Both the position numbers and the translations under genes were made by a program. This document shows, one piece after another, positions 1 through 8,535 of a stretch of 64,000 bases of DNA. The notes beneath the pieces are model-generated. The model ran no database searches. It was not told the origin of the DNA and saw only the letters and a program-made list of their open reading frames with translations. Origin of the DNA: Phytoamicus setariae (lineage in GTDB: Bacteria > Pseudomonadota > Alphaproteobacteria > Rhizobiales > Rhizobiaceae); contig NZ_JAEQNC010000010.1 in NCBI RefSeq assembly GCF_016722925.1, forward strand, positions 166,291 through 230,290, written 5' to 3'. Each line of letters begins with the position of its first letter. The stretch's first letter is position 1.

Positions 1-947
1 CTGACATCGGCCAGGATTTGTGTCAGGTCCAAGGTCTGAAACCGTGTCTTGCGAGCTCCGGCTTCTATCTGGGATATCCTGAGCAGGGCCTCGAAGGTGG
101 CGTTGATTTGGTCCACTTCATCCCGGGCGTTTTGCAGGCTCTGGGCCACGTCTTGTCCGTTTTCACTTTCCTCCACAGCGTCCTCGATGTGCATCTTCAA
201 GCGATTCAACGGTGTCTTGAGTTCATGGGCCATATCCGAGCTCACTTGGCGCATCGTCTCGACGAGCGTCGACAATCGTTCAAGCGCCTCGTTGATCTGG
301 AGTGAAACGACATCGATATCGTCGTAGCTGCCGTGTATCGGCACGCGCGTGTCGAGACGCCCGTGTGAAACGGAGGTCATCGCGCTCGCAATCCCGTCGA
401 GCCGACGCTGGGCCTTTGCCGCGACGTATACGCCGCCCGCCACTGCGAGCAGTGCTACGAGCAATGTGGCCCAGATGAAGCTGCGGAAAGCGATGTCCTC
501 CAGGCGGTCCGTTTCGTTGAAACTTTCGGCGATGATCAAACGGTACTCGCCCGCCGGTCCGGCGATCACCCTGTAGTCGCCGCTGAAGTTAAAGCCTAGA
601 GTTCGCGCGCGGGCGGTCGACAATCCGTCCGGCACCGAATTGGGAAGGGCGTTCCCGGCGATCATTGTCCCCGCGGAATCGAAGAGCGCGAATACTCGTT
701 CGCGCGGCTTGTTCAAGCGCGCATAGGTGCCGACGGTTGCGGTCAGGTCCTCCAGGTCATTCGTGTCGTAGGAGGAGGCGATCACCGTGTGGAGTTCGCG
801 CATCGAGCGGTCGAGATTGTCAAGCAATTCTTTCTTGAACAGCTGGTATGTGATGACTCCCGCCAGAAGAAAGGCTGCGACGAAAATGCAGGCGAACGTC
901 ACCGCGAGGCGAAACGGCGTGGATCGCCAAACGCTACTGAGGGACAT
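1..947 (-). CDS. sensor histidine kinase, C-terminus beyond window (paralogue 1)
   Basis: Membrane histidine kinase that should autophosphorylate and pass phosphate to the adjacent response regulator. The reverse translation begins MSLSSVWRSTPFRLAVTF, with a first membrane segment at about residues 10-32, a periplasmic region, a second membrane segment, a HAMP region and the H-box MAHELKTPLNRL. The ATP-binding domain lies mostly off the left edge. Its ATG overlaps the regulator's end by 14 bp, so the two are translationally coupled. It is a close paralogue of the kinase at 24268-25632, including the STPFRLA leader and H-box. The ligand is unknown. Confidence 0.9.
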   Translation of the reverse strand, partial: MSLSSVWRSTPFRLAVTFACIFVAAFLLAGVITYQLFKKELLDNLDRSMRELHTVIASSYDTNDLEDLTATVGTYARLNKPRERVFALFDSAGTMIAGNALPNSVPDGLSTARARTLGFNFSGDYRVIAGPAGEYRLIIAESFNETDRLEDIAFRSFIWATLLVALLAVAGGVYVAAKAQRRLDGIASAMTSVSHGRLDTRVPIHGSYDDIDVVSLQINEALERLSTLVETMRQVSSDMAHELKTPLNRLKMHIEDAVEESENGQDVAQSLQNARDEVDQINATFEALLRISQIEAGARKTRFQTLDLTQILADV

Positions 948-1611
948 GCAGGGTATATCCTGTGTTCTTTATCGTGTGCAGCAATGGAACGCCGAACGGC
1001 TTGTCGATTTTCGTACGCAGGCGGCTGATGTGGGTCTCCACGACGCTGGTCTTGGGATCGAAATGGAAGTCCCAAACAAGCTCAAGGAGCATGGCGCGGG
1101 TCATGATGCGGCCCTCCGCCCTCATGAGCACTTCGAGCAACGTGAATTCGCGAGGTTGGAGTTCGATCACCTGTCCGGCCCGGGTCGCTTTCCGTTTTAC
1201 AAGGTCGAGTTCTAGGTCGCAGACTTTTAGGACGGTTTTTTGATCAGACGCGGGTAGCCGGCGGGCGAGGGCGTTGACCCGCGCTATCAATTCCGCGAAC
1301 GCAAACGGCTTGACGAGGTAGTCATCCCCACCCGCATCGAGGCCCTCCACGCGGTCGTCGATTCCACCGATAGAGGTAAGGAATATCGCCGGCGCGTCGA
1401 TGTTGGCGGCCCGGATCGCGGTCACGAACGAAAGGCCGTCGAGGCCGGGGACCATCCTGTCGACGATGAAGACGTCGTAGCTTTCCGAGTTCGCTTTTCG
1501 GAGAGCTTCCTGGCCGTTGTCGCTTACATCGCAAGCATGCCCAGCCTGAGCAAAGCCCTTGGTAACATGTTCCGCGATTTTCCGGTCGTCTTCGATCAGA
1601 AGGATTTTCAT
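934..1611 (-). CDS. OmpR/PhoB-family response regulator (paralogue 1)
   Basis: 225-residue DNA-binding response regulator. The receiver domain (about 1-115) has the acidic pocket LLIEDD, phospho-acceptor Asp in FIVDRMVPGLDG, and the conserved Lys in LVKPF. The C-terminal winged helix (about 125-225) carries TSVVETHISRLR, the recognition-helix region, which is identical in the second regulator at 25619-26296. It is the first gene of a pair with the kinase. The start is ATG at 1611 behind an AAGGG. Probable targets are the neighbouring ABC operon and the other motif-bearing loci described under findings. Confidence 0.95.
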   Translation of the reverse strand: MKILLIEDDRKIAEHVTKGFAQAGHACDVSDNGQEALRKANSESYDVFIVDRMVPGLDGLSFVTAIRAANIDAPAIFLTSIGGIDDRVEGLDAGGDDYLVKPFAFAELIARVNALARRLPASDQKTVLKVCDLELDLVKRKATRAGQVIELQPREFTLLEVLMRAEGRIMTRAMLLELVWDFHFDPKTSVVETHISRLRTKIDKPFGVPLLHTIKNTGYTLHVPQ

Positions 1612-1778
1612 TGGGCCCTTTCAAGTCGTCGGCAGAGAACCACTAGGCTATGCACCTGAGAAACTCTAACCGAGGCTGGGCAGCACCTCAACCAGTGGCA
1701 TTGAGCTGAGCGAACAACCATGCAGGTTCGGGCGATGCCGGTTAATCGAAACGGCCTCCGCCTGGTTGGTCCGTAGGT

Positions 1779-1804
1779 GGCTCCCAAGCCGATGCTTGGG
1801 AGCC
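1779..1804 (-). terminator. hairpin, possible terminator
   Basis: Perfect 10-bp stem (GGCTCCCAAG/CTTGGGAGCC) with a 6-base loop, 17 bases past the stop of the DUF1344 gene on the same strand. There is no strong U tract, so termination could be weak or the hairpin could be an RNA processing signal. It separates the small gene from the downstream response regulator. Confidence 0.5.
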
Positions 1805-1820
1805 CCGCAAGACAAGACAA

Positions 1821-2075
1821 CTACTTCAGTATTTTCACGGACGACGCAACGTTCTGGCCGTGCTTGGTCGAATAAGTTATCGAGACCTTGCTTCCAGGCT
1901 TGAAGTCCTCTGCTTCGCTGCCTTCCGATAGGACATAAGAGCTGCCGTCAGTTAGCCGGATAGCGTCACGTGCCTTGTCGATGCTCTTTACTACGCCGGA
2001 CATGGTGGCAGCGCTTGCGTCGAATGCGGTGAGGGCGACGGCGGCCGCAGCTGCCAATACGATTGCCTTGGGCAT
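1821..2075 (-). CDS. small exported DUF1344-type protein
   Basis: 84-residue protein beginning MPKAIVLAAAAAVALTAFDASA, a clear Sec signal peptide. The mature part (TMSGVVKSIDKARDAIRLTDG...) matches the pattern of rhizobial DUF1344 proteins: a small beta-rich periplasmic domain of unknown function. Three ATGs are close together. I chose 2075 because it lies 7 bases after AAGGAG, whereas the upstream ATG at 2081 leaves only one base. It lies between the response regulator and the ABC operon and is transcribed away from the latter. Confidence 0.8.
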   Translation of the reverse strand: MPKAIVLAAAAAVALTAFDASAATMSGVVKSIDKARDAIRLTDGSSYVLSEGSEAEDFKPGSKVSITYSTKHGQNVASSVKILK

Positions 2076-2346
2076 TTTCATTCTCCTTGGTTTCCCCGAC
2101 AACGCGTGGGGACGCGGAATTGGTCGGTCTGAAAATCGACACCAAGGTGTTCGCCAATTTACAGATAAGACAACTTCCGGATCAAAACGTGCCGATGCAA
2201 GTACTGATGATTTGATCGCGCGCCATCATTCCGGGGTGTACTAGCCACCTTGAGCATTTTAGAATTTTTTCCGATATCAACGCTTTAATCGCGATCTTGC
2301 ATCTTCAAGTCCGGGCATTGCTCCGCGAGCGAACGCCAAAACGCTT

Positions 2347-2391
2347 CCATACGGATACGTAAGTTTCCTCGGGCCTTACAAATTCGTAAGT
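2347..2391 (+). promoter_or_regulatory. two copies of an 18-bp regulatory motif upstream of the ABC operon
   Basis: CCATACGGATACGTAAGT (2347-2364) and CCTTACAAATTCGTAAGT (2374-2391), in the same orientation with starts 27 bp apart. The second contains an inverted repeat, CTTAC-N6-GTAAG. Related sites occur at 26448-26465 and 30645-30662. The copies end about 98 bp before the start of the ABC operon. The rest of the 2076-2488 gap shows no gene and presumably holds the two divergent promoters. Confidence 0.55.
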
Positions 2392-2488
2392 TCGAAGACA
2401 GGTTTCCGTATAACTCGACTTCTACCTTGTCGTCGTTCGCCGCACCTCGAAGGTCGCGGTGGCTGCGAACGACGAATGGAGGCCTTTT

Positions 2489-3088
2489 ATGGGCGTGTTT
2501 TCTGAAATCTCAATACGCGTCATCTCCGTCACGGCGTTGGTGGCCGCCGTAGCGACGCCGCCACTTGCACCATTCACCATGGCCGCAACCGCCCATGCAG
2601 AGAGCGCGGTGCCCGCCGAAAAGAATCCGCCCGGTGATATCCCCGACACCCAGGTGTTCATTGACTATACCTCGAAGCTCGGCTTCACCATGAAGGTGCC
2701 AGAAGGATGGGCTCGTTCCGACAAGCCGGACGGAGCCAGCTTCGTCGACAAGCTCGACGGCGTCGTCCTGACGGCAGCCGCCGTCGAGCAGAGGCCCGAC
2801 GTCGCGACGGCGAAATCCCAATACGTCGAGAACCTCAAGGCGTCCGGGCGCGCCATCAAGGTTAGCGCGGTGAAGTCGGTGAAACTTCCATCTGGGGAGG
2901 CGATCCGGATCGTCTACACCTCGAACTCCGAACCGAACGCGGTGACGAACAAACAGGTGCGGTTGGAGAACGAACGCTACCTTTTTTATCGCGACGGCAA
3001 GCTTGTGACGCTGGAGCTCTATGCACCAAAAGGCGCGGACAACGTCGACCAGTGGCTGCTTATGTCGCGCTCGTTTTCATGGAAATGA
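2489..3088 (+). CDS. exported PsbP-like/DUF1795-like protein of an ABC locus
   Basis: 199-residue protein starting MGVFSEISIRVISV, with a hydrophobic leader ending near ATAHA-ES. The mature domain (FIDYTSKLGFTMKVPEGW ... WLLMSRSFSW) resembles the small PsbP/DUF1795 fold found in bacterial lipoproteins and exported proteins; no lipobox Cys is evident. The ATG at 2489 sits 7 bases after GGAGG and is preferred over upstream in-frame starts. It is the first gene of an operon, 3 bp ahead of two ABC ATPases and an FtsX-type permease, so it probably acts as a periplasmic accessory to that transporter. The family assignment is tentative. Confidence 0.65.
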   Translation: MGVFSEISIRVISVTALVAAVATPPLAPFTMAATAHAESAVPAEKNPPGDIPDTQVFIDYTSKLGFTMKVPEGWARSDKPDGASFVDKLDGVVLTAAAVEQRPDVATAKSQYVENLKASGRAIKVSAVKSVKLPSGEAIRIVYTSNSEPNAVTNKQVRLENERYLFYRDGKLVTLELYAPKGADNVDQWLLMSRSFSWK

Positions 3089-3091
3089 GCG

Positions 3092-3751
3092 ATGCTCCTG
3101 GAGGTGAACGAGCTCTATCGCTTCTACCATATCGAAGATGAGGAAACGGCGGCCTTGCGCGGTGTCAGCCTCGAAGTCGAGGCCGGAGAACTCGTCGCGC
3201 TCGTCGGGCCGTCAGGAAGCGGAAAGTCGACGTTGCTGAACTGTATCGCTGGCCTAGACGAGCCTGACGGAGGATTCGTCGACATCAAGGGCGAGCGTAT
3301 GACGCGCAGGTCGGAGAAGGCTCGGGCGCGGCTACGGGCGCTTCATCTCGGCATGATGATGCAGTCCGGCAATCTATTTTTTCACCTGTCGGTGACAGAG
3401 AACATTCGCCTTCGCATGATGCTGGCGGACAGGCGGGATGAATCCCGCATCCGCAGTCTGTTGTCGACTGTTGGCTTGGCACACCGTGGCGACAACTATC
3501 CGACGCAGCTCTCCGGCGGAGAGACCGCGCGCGCAGGTCTGGCGGTGGCGTTGGCCGCGGAGCCGTCCGTCCTCATTGCCGACGAGCCCACCGCCGAGGT
3601 GGACAAACATACCGAGGCGATGCTCGTCGAACTCTTCGAAACGAGGAAAGCGGCAGGGTTTGCGAGCCTGATCGCCACACACAGCGAACAGCTCGCGCGG
3701 ACAGCCGATCGCATCATCCGCCTTAGAGACGGCAGGACGGACAATGACTGA
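3092..3751 (+). CDS. ABC transporter ATP-binding protein (LolD/MacB-like) 1
   Basis: 219-residue nucleotide-binding subunit with Walker A GPSGSGKST (about 37-45), signature LSGGE, Walker B VLIADEPTAEVD and an H-loop THSEQ. It is the type that works with MacB/FtsX-like permeases in envelope export or lipoprotein release. It overlaps the second ATPase by 8 bp. Two non-identical ATPases with a single permease gene suggest an asymmetric heterodimeric motor. Confidence 0.93.
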   Translation: MLLEVNELYRFYHIEDEETAALRGVSLEVEAGELVALVGPSGSGKSTLLNCIAGLDEPDGGFVDIKGERMTRRSEKARARLRALHLGMMMQSGNLFFHLSVTENIRLRMMLADRRDESRIRSLLSTVGLAHRGDNYPTQLSGGETARAGLAVALAAEPSVLIADEPTAEVDKHTEAMLVELFETRKAAGFASLIATHSEQLARTADRIIRLRDGRTDND

Positions 3752-4418
3752 GAAACTTGTAGATGCCTACCATCTGGCAAAGGTTTACCACTTGCCCGAT
3801 GGTGAAACCGTCGAGGTGTTGCGTGACGCGACTTGCAGCGTGATGCCTGGTGACCGGATCGCCGTCGAGGGGCCTTCGGGAAGCGGAAAATCGACGCTGC
3901 TCACAATTCTCGGAGGCCTGGTGTCGCCGAGTGCAGGGGAGATCAATTGGCCAGCCCTTGGAAAGCGCACTGATCTGCAACCGATGCAGATTGCCTTCGT
4001 TTTTCAGTCACCGAGTTTATTCCCGCCCCTTACCGTGCTCCAGAACGTCAGTCTCCCACTGCTTTTAGCTGGGCGGTCAACGAATGCGACGGCGCGGGCA
4101 GAGCGCCTGCTCGACGTGTTGGGACTCGCGGGCCTATCGAGCAAGCTTCCCGAGGAGCTTTCCGGAGGCCAGGCCCAGAGAGTGGCGATGGCGCGAGCTC
4201 TGGTCGTGCGTCCAAAGCTGCTGATTGCAGACGAGCCGACGGGACAGCTCGACACGCGCACCGCAATGGTGCTCTTGGACGTGGTTCTGGACCAACTCGC
4301 TGAGACCTATTCCGCGCTCATTCTTGCGACCCATGATGGACAGGTGTCACGGCGGATGCGCAAACGCTGGAGCATGGAGCGCGGGCGAGTTTCGACGGCC
4401 GGGGAGGGAGGCGGATGA
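3744..4418 (+). CDS. ABC transporter ATP-binding protein (LolD/MacB-like) 2
   Basis: 224-residue ATPase with Walker A GPSGSGKST, Q-loop FVFQSPSLFP, signature LSGGQAQRVAMARAL, Walker B LLIADEPTGQLD and H-loop THDG. All catalytic motifs are intact. The start overlaps the previous gene (ATGACTGA) and the stop overlaps the permease start, so the four genes form a coupled operon. The signature is more canonical than that of the first ATPase (LSGGE). Confidence 0.93.
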   Translation: MTEKLVDAYHLAKVYHLPDGETVEVLRDATCSVMPGDRIAVEGPSGSGKSTLLTILGGLVSPSAGEINWPALGKRTDLQPMQIAFVFQSPSLFPPLTVLQNVSLPLLLAGRSTNATARAERLLDVLGLAGLSSKLPEELSGGQAQRVAMARALVVRPKLLIADEPTGQLDTRTAMVLLDVVLDQLAETYSALILATHDGQVSRRMRKRWSMERGRVSTAGEGGG

Positions 4419-7063
4419 TCGCACTTTGGCTCTCCGGCATTCTTCGACGGCGAACAGCAAGAGTCGCGGGCCTTTGCGCGGGGATCGCGCTCACTGTTGC
4501 GATGCTGTCCACGCTAGCCTTCTTCTTGTCTGAAAGCGGAGCGTCGATGACAGAGCGCGCGATCTCCGACGTGCCGATCGACTGGCAGGTCGAGGCCGTT
4601 CCAGGGGCGGACCAAAACGCTTTGATTGACGCAATCAAACGAGCTGCTCCGGTGAAGATCATCCACCAAGTCAAATACGCGCAGTCGGACGGATTCGAAG
4701 CCCGCACCGCGGACACGACGCAACAGACTGGGCCTGGAAAGGTCATCGCCTTCGATGCGAACTATGCGGTCGACTTTCCGAAAGAACTGAGATGGCTGGC
4801 TGGAAAGCGTTCGGGTGTTTTGATCGCCCAGCAGACAGCCGCGAACCTTCATGTCGGTCCCGGCGACAATGTGTCGATCAAGCGCTTGGGGTTGCCGCCA
4901 GTGGAAGTGAAGATCGACGGTGTCGTCGATCTACCCGATGCCGACGCACTGTTTCAGGGTGTGGGGCTACCGCCGCAGGCGGCCCCGCAAGCTCCTCCGG
5001 ACAATGTCGTGATCCTGCCGATCTCCAACTGGCATGAAGCGTTTGATGCGCAGCAAGCCAAACGACCAGACACAACGCGCACCCAGTTCCATGTCAGGCT
5101 GGTGCACGATGGCCTGCCATCTGATCCCACCAAGGCATACACAGTCGTCGCAGGCCAATCGCGCAACCTCGAAGCTCGCGTCGCCGGGCAGGCGCTGGTC
5201 TCCACCAACTTGGGTGCGCGGCTGGACACAGTGAGAAGCGACGCGCTCTATGCCACGGTGCTGTTTCTTTTCCTCGGAATTCCAGGCGTCGCCCTTGCGC
5301 TTGTCCTAACCGTATCGTTGGCCAACGCGGGGGCAGGGGCGCGAATGCAGGAGCAGTCCCTGCTGCGCATCCATGGCGCGTCGGATCGGAAGTCGCTGAT
5401 GCTGCTGCAGTCCGAGCCGTTCGCGATCGGGATCGTTTCAACACTATTGGGATTCTTCGTTTCGATCGCGTTCTCATCGCATTCGGGCGCTCTTGCGGAT
5501 ACGTCCTCTCTGTTATTCGCGGCGCTCGCCGCCGTCTTGGGTGGGGCTGTTGCCATGCTGGCCATTGCTGTCTCGGCCTTCCGAGCGTCGAGGGCCACTA
5601 CGGTGGTAGGCGCTCGCCAGGCCGTCGGCAGAAGCCATGTCCCGTTGTGGCAATCGCTGTGCGTAGATTTGGTTATGCTGGCCTGCGCCGGACTGCTGTT
5701 CTGGCAGTCCGCAAGTACTGGTTACGAAATCGTGCTTGCACCAGAAGGCGTGCCTGCGGCGTCGGTCGACTACAACGCTTTCCTTTCGCCGGCGTTGTTC
5801 TCGATGGGATTTGGTCTCCTGATCTTCCGGCTCTGTCGCTATTTCATTTCGACTTCTAATCCACTCTTCGAGACCGTCCTTCGGCCGATTTCCGGCACCC
5901 TCGCCGGAGCGGTCGCAGCTTCTATTGCTTTTCAACAGCTGCGGATCAGTCGGGGAATTGTAATGACGGCGCTTGCCGTCGCCTTCGTGACCTCCACCGC
6001 GATCTTCAACGTCACCTATGAGGGGCAGACGCGAGTGGACGCGGAATTGACCAACGGAGCGGACGTCACTGTGTTCGGGACCACCGCCCATCCGGCGGGC
6101 GGCAAGCTCGAAACGGTCAAGAACGTGCCAGGCGTTGAGGCAGCAAGGACGATGCAGCATCGGTTCGCCTACGTCGGCTCCGATCTCCAGGACCTCTATG
6201 GCATCGATCCGCGATCGATCGGGGCAGCGACTACCCTGTCGGACGCCTATTTCAGGGGCGGAACAACCTCGGAAATCCTGGCAAAGCTTGCAGCGACGCC
6301 AAACGGCGTGCTTGTTTCCGAGGAGACCGTCAGCGATTTCCAACTACTGGAAGGCGACACAATCAACCTCAGGCTCGTGAGCGCCAAGGACAACCAGTAT
6401 CACGCGGTGCCCTTCAAATTCATCGGGGTCGCACGCGAGTTTCCGACCGCACCTCGGGACTCCTTTCTTGTCGCCAACGCGGACTATGTATCCAAGATGT
6501 CGGAGTCTACCGCCGCCGAGTATGTTCTGGTGCGCGCATCAAGTGACCCCGGTATGCTGTCGAAAGCCATAGCGACTGCGCTCGGCCCGACCTCAGGTCT
6601 TGACGTCAAAAACATCGGCGACGCCTCGCATATCATTGGAACAAGCCTGACTGCCGTGAACGTCGGCAAGTTGGCAGTCATTGAGCTCTTCTTCGGAGCG
6701 GTCATGGCCGTCGCCGCAGGGGGACTGATGGTGGGACTGGGCTTCATAGACCGCAGACGCAACTACGCTGTGCTGACATTGATCGGCGCGAAGCCGCGTC
6801 AGCTGGCGGGATTCTTGTGGTCGGAAGGAGTCTTAGTCCTCGTCGGTGGAATCGTCTTCGGGGTGATCTCTGGCGTCACCACGGCGTGGATGCTGGTCAA
6901 GCTGCTCACTGGAGTCTTCGATCCTCCACCCGAGACGATCTCGGTGCCGTGGGGATACTTGGCCTCAGTTTATGTCATGATAGCAGGATCGGTGTTGGTT
7001 GCGATTGCGTTTGCCAGCCGTAGGGCACGGGTCGGAGCATATGAGACGCTGAGAGACCTTTGA
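4415..7063 (+). CDS. large FtsX/MacB-family ABC permease
   Basis: 882-residue permease. One membrane helix near residues 20-40 is followed by a large periplasmic MacB-PCD-like domain (about 45-260), then membrane segments at about 280-400. More helices lie around 420-520, a second extracytoplasmic domain at about 540-750, and FtsX-type helices at 755-870 (VMAVAAGGLMVGLG, RRRNYAVLTLIGAKPRQLAGFLW). The duplicated architecture lets one chain supply both halves of the channel. It probably exports or extracts an amphipathic substrate or envelope lipid; the substrate cannot be read from sequence. The operon lies beside a two-component system. Confidence 0.88.
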   Translation: MIALWLSGILRRRTARVAGLCAGIALTVAMLSTLAFFLSESGASMTERAISDVPIDWQVEAVPGADQNALIDAIKRAAPVKIIHQVKYAQSDGFEARTADTTQQTGPGKVIAFDANYAVDFPKELRWLAGKRSGVLIAQQTAANLHVGPGDNVSIKRLGLPPVEVKIDGVVDLPDADALFQGVGLPPQAAPQAPPDNVVILPISNWHEAFDAQQAKRPDTTRTQFHVRLVHDGLPSDPTKAYTVVAGQSRNLEARVAGQALVSTNLGARLDTVRSDALYATVLFLFLGIPGVALALVLTVSLANAGAGARMQEQSLLRIHGASDRKSLMLLQSEPFAIGIVSTLLGFFVSIAFSSHSGALADTSSLLFAALAAVLGGAVAMLAIAVSAFRASRATTVVGARQAVGRSHVPLWQSLCVDLVMLACAGLLFWQSASTGYEIVLAPEGVPAASVDYNAFLSPALFSMGFGLLIFRLCRYFISTSNPLFETVLRPISGTLAGAVAASIAFQQLRISRGIVMTALAVAFVTSTAIFNVTYEGQTRVDAELTNGADVTVFGTTAHPAGGKLETVKNVPGVEAARTMQHRFAYVGSDLQDLYGIDPRSIGAATTLSDAYFRGGTTSEILAKLAATPNGVLVSEETVSDFQLLEGDTINLRLVSAKDNQYHAVPFKFIGVAREFPTAPRDSFLVANADYVSKMSESTAAEYVLVRASSDPGMLSKAIATALGPTSGLDVKNIGDASHIIGTSLTAVNVGKLAVIELFFGAVMAVAAGGLMVGLGFIDRRRNYAVLTLIGAKPRQLAGFLWSEGVLVLVGGIVFGVISGVTTAWMLVKLLTGVFDPPPETISVPWGYLASVYVMIAGSVLVAIAFASRRARVGAYETLRDL

Positions 7064-7400
7064 ATACGACCGCCGACATCAACAACCACGTATGCTGTCA
7101 GTGGCTGGGGCCATTGCGGCCGTGGTGTTCCTCGGGTTGCTGCGGGCGTTGTCACGCGATTGAAAGTGGCTATTGGATCGTCAGCTTTGCGCCCGCAAGT
7201 CGGACACTGAGTGGAGCACGGTGGTATCCCAGAAGCCGACATGCACGGATGTCGCCGAGCTGCAGGTTTGCGCCAGAATCGGACATTGCTGATCCAATAA
7301 CAACCCGTACCGCTTGCGGTGCTGTCGTGGCGCAGCTTAGAACTTCACCGCGCAGGTTTCGCGCTTGGCATTAAGTGTCTTCTCGAGGAGGGGATCGCTC
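7064..7400 (+). other. intergenic stretch, possible decayed adaptor-gene start
   Basis: No intact gene. Immediately after the permease, a short frame at about 7092-7163 encodes a hydrophobic stretch, MLSVAGAIAAVVFLGLLRA, then stops. ABC exporters of this kind are often followed by a HlyD/MacA-type adaptor starting with such an anchor, so this could be the remnant of one; that is speculation. Nothing else was recognised. Confidence 0.25.
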
Positions 7401-8288
7401 ATGGCAAATCCTGAAAGCACTATTTTATCGTCTAACGACCTAGTAATGGTATCCACCGACGCCTTTGAGAGCGTCGATCCCTACGACATCATCCAATCGA
7501 ACATTTCCGTCATAAATGAGCTGTTCAGCGAGCATCTAAAGCCAGAGGAAGTTAGCCGCGCGGCGCTCACCAGTTACTACGTCGACTTCTATCTCGCGCA
7601 AGTAAATAATGGCGGTTTCTCGCAATTCGTTTTCAATTCGGATTGGAATGAAGAGATCGTCAACCTCGTCAGACAAGGGCTGCGCGAAATGGGCGCATCT
7701 CGTCACAGCGCTCTATTTGAGGAAGGGGCGGCGGCCGTCAGAGCGCTTGGCGAGGAGAGGCTAATCACATATCTCGGTAGCGATTATTGGAGCGAGAATA
7801 TTGTGCGAAATAGCCTCGATACAATTGATGACCGTTTCTACGCTCTCGGAGAGTCGGAAGACTTGGTCAAGCTCAACGCGATATGGTTGAAGCGCCAGCC
7901 GAACCTGCTAGTGCTGTCGATCGACAAACTGTGGAAGGAAGTGGACCACCGATCCTCTGCTGCGCCGGATCGCGCCAAACGTATGGAGAGGGCACTTCAA
8001 GCTCAGCCGCGATATATTAAAGCGATCCGCGAGCTCTGCGAGAAGAGCGGGCAAAAACTCGATCAGGTGACGGCCGGTGCGATGGATTTGTTTTATGACG
8101 GAAAGGTGGTGCGACAACTCACGCCGGAAGAGCTTGAGGGGCGAGGCAACATCGAATTACAGACAGTCTGGTATTTTATCACCGACAAGGGTCTGCATTT
8201 AATGGCGGAAGTTGATGGCAAGGCCGCGATGTTCGACAACGAAACCAAGACGAGGATCGCAGAGATTGACATTTCTAGCGAGCTATAG
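7401..8288 (+). CDS. DMP19/DUF4375-like protein
   Basis: 295-residue soluble protein beginning MANPESTILSS. The region ALTSYYVDFYLAQVNNGGFSQFVFNS matches the DMP19/DUF4375 signature (YYVxxFxxEVxNGGFxQYF-like), found in proteins of unclear function, some of them DNA mimics. The C-terminal half has no recognised domain. The start was chosen at ATG 7401, after GAGGAGG. Its neighbours are unrelated. A role in DNA mimicry is not shown by the sequence. Confidence 0.65.
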   Translation: MANPESTILSSNDLVMVSTDAFESVDPYDIIQSNISVINELFSEHLKPEEVSRAALTSYYVDFYLAQVNNGGFSQFVFNSDWNEEIVNLVRQGLREMGASRHSALFEEGAAAVRALGEERLITYLGSDYWSENIVRNSLDTIDDRFYALGESEDLVKLNAIWLKRQPNLLVLSIDKLWKEVDHRSSAAPDRAKRMERALQAQPRYIKAIRELCEKSGQKLDQVTAGAMDLFYDGKVVRQLTPEELEGRGNIELQTVWYFITDKGLHLMAEVDGKAAMFDNETKTRIAEIDISSEL

Positions 8289-8341
8289 ATTTTTATCGGC
8301 ACGTCCAAGTGAACAGGGGTCCCAATTCGGGGGGGCGCTAA

Positions 8342-8384
8342 GGGCCAAGAGCTGACATGACCTCACGGCAGCTTCGCGCCAAAA
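8342..8384 (+). repeat. dispersed 43-bp repeat, copy A
   Basis: Begins GGGCCAAGAGCTGACATGAC and ends CGCGCCAAAA. Near-identical 43-mers occur at 14051-14093 and 15872-15914, all on the + strand and all intergenic. It lies upstream of the TolB/TPR gene, and the 8289-8535 gap holds nothing else recognisable. Confidence 0.7.
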
Positions 8385-8535
8385 CCGGTCATCGGACGAT
8401 GATGGCTGCTCCGATTAAATCATCGGCCGCAAGTCCCTCTCGCGCCAAATTTGGATACTCCTCTAAGTTGGCTTTCCGCCGCCCCTACGTTTCGGCTAGT
8501 ATCTCTCCAACACTATCCCGCGCGAAGAGGATCGC

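Noticed and set aside
1608..1820. 70-codon minus-strand frame between the response regulator and the DUF1344 gene
   Set aside because: Arg/Cys-rich with no RBS, and it contains the hairpin at 1779-1804.
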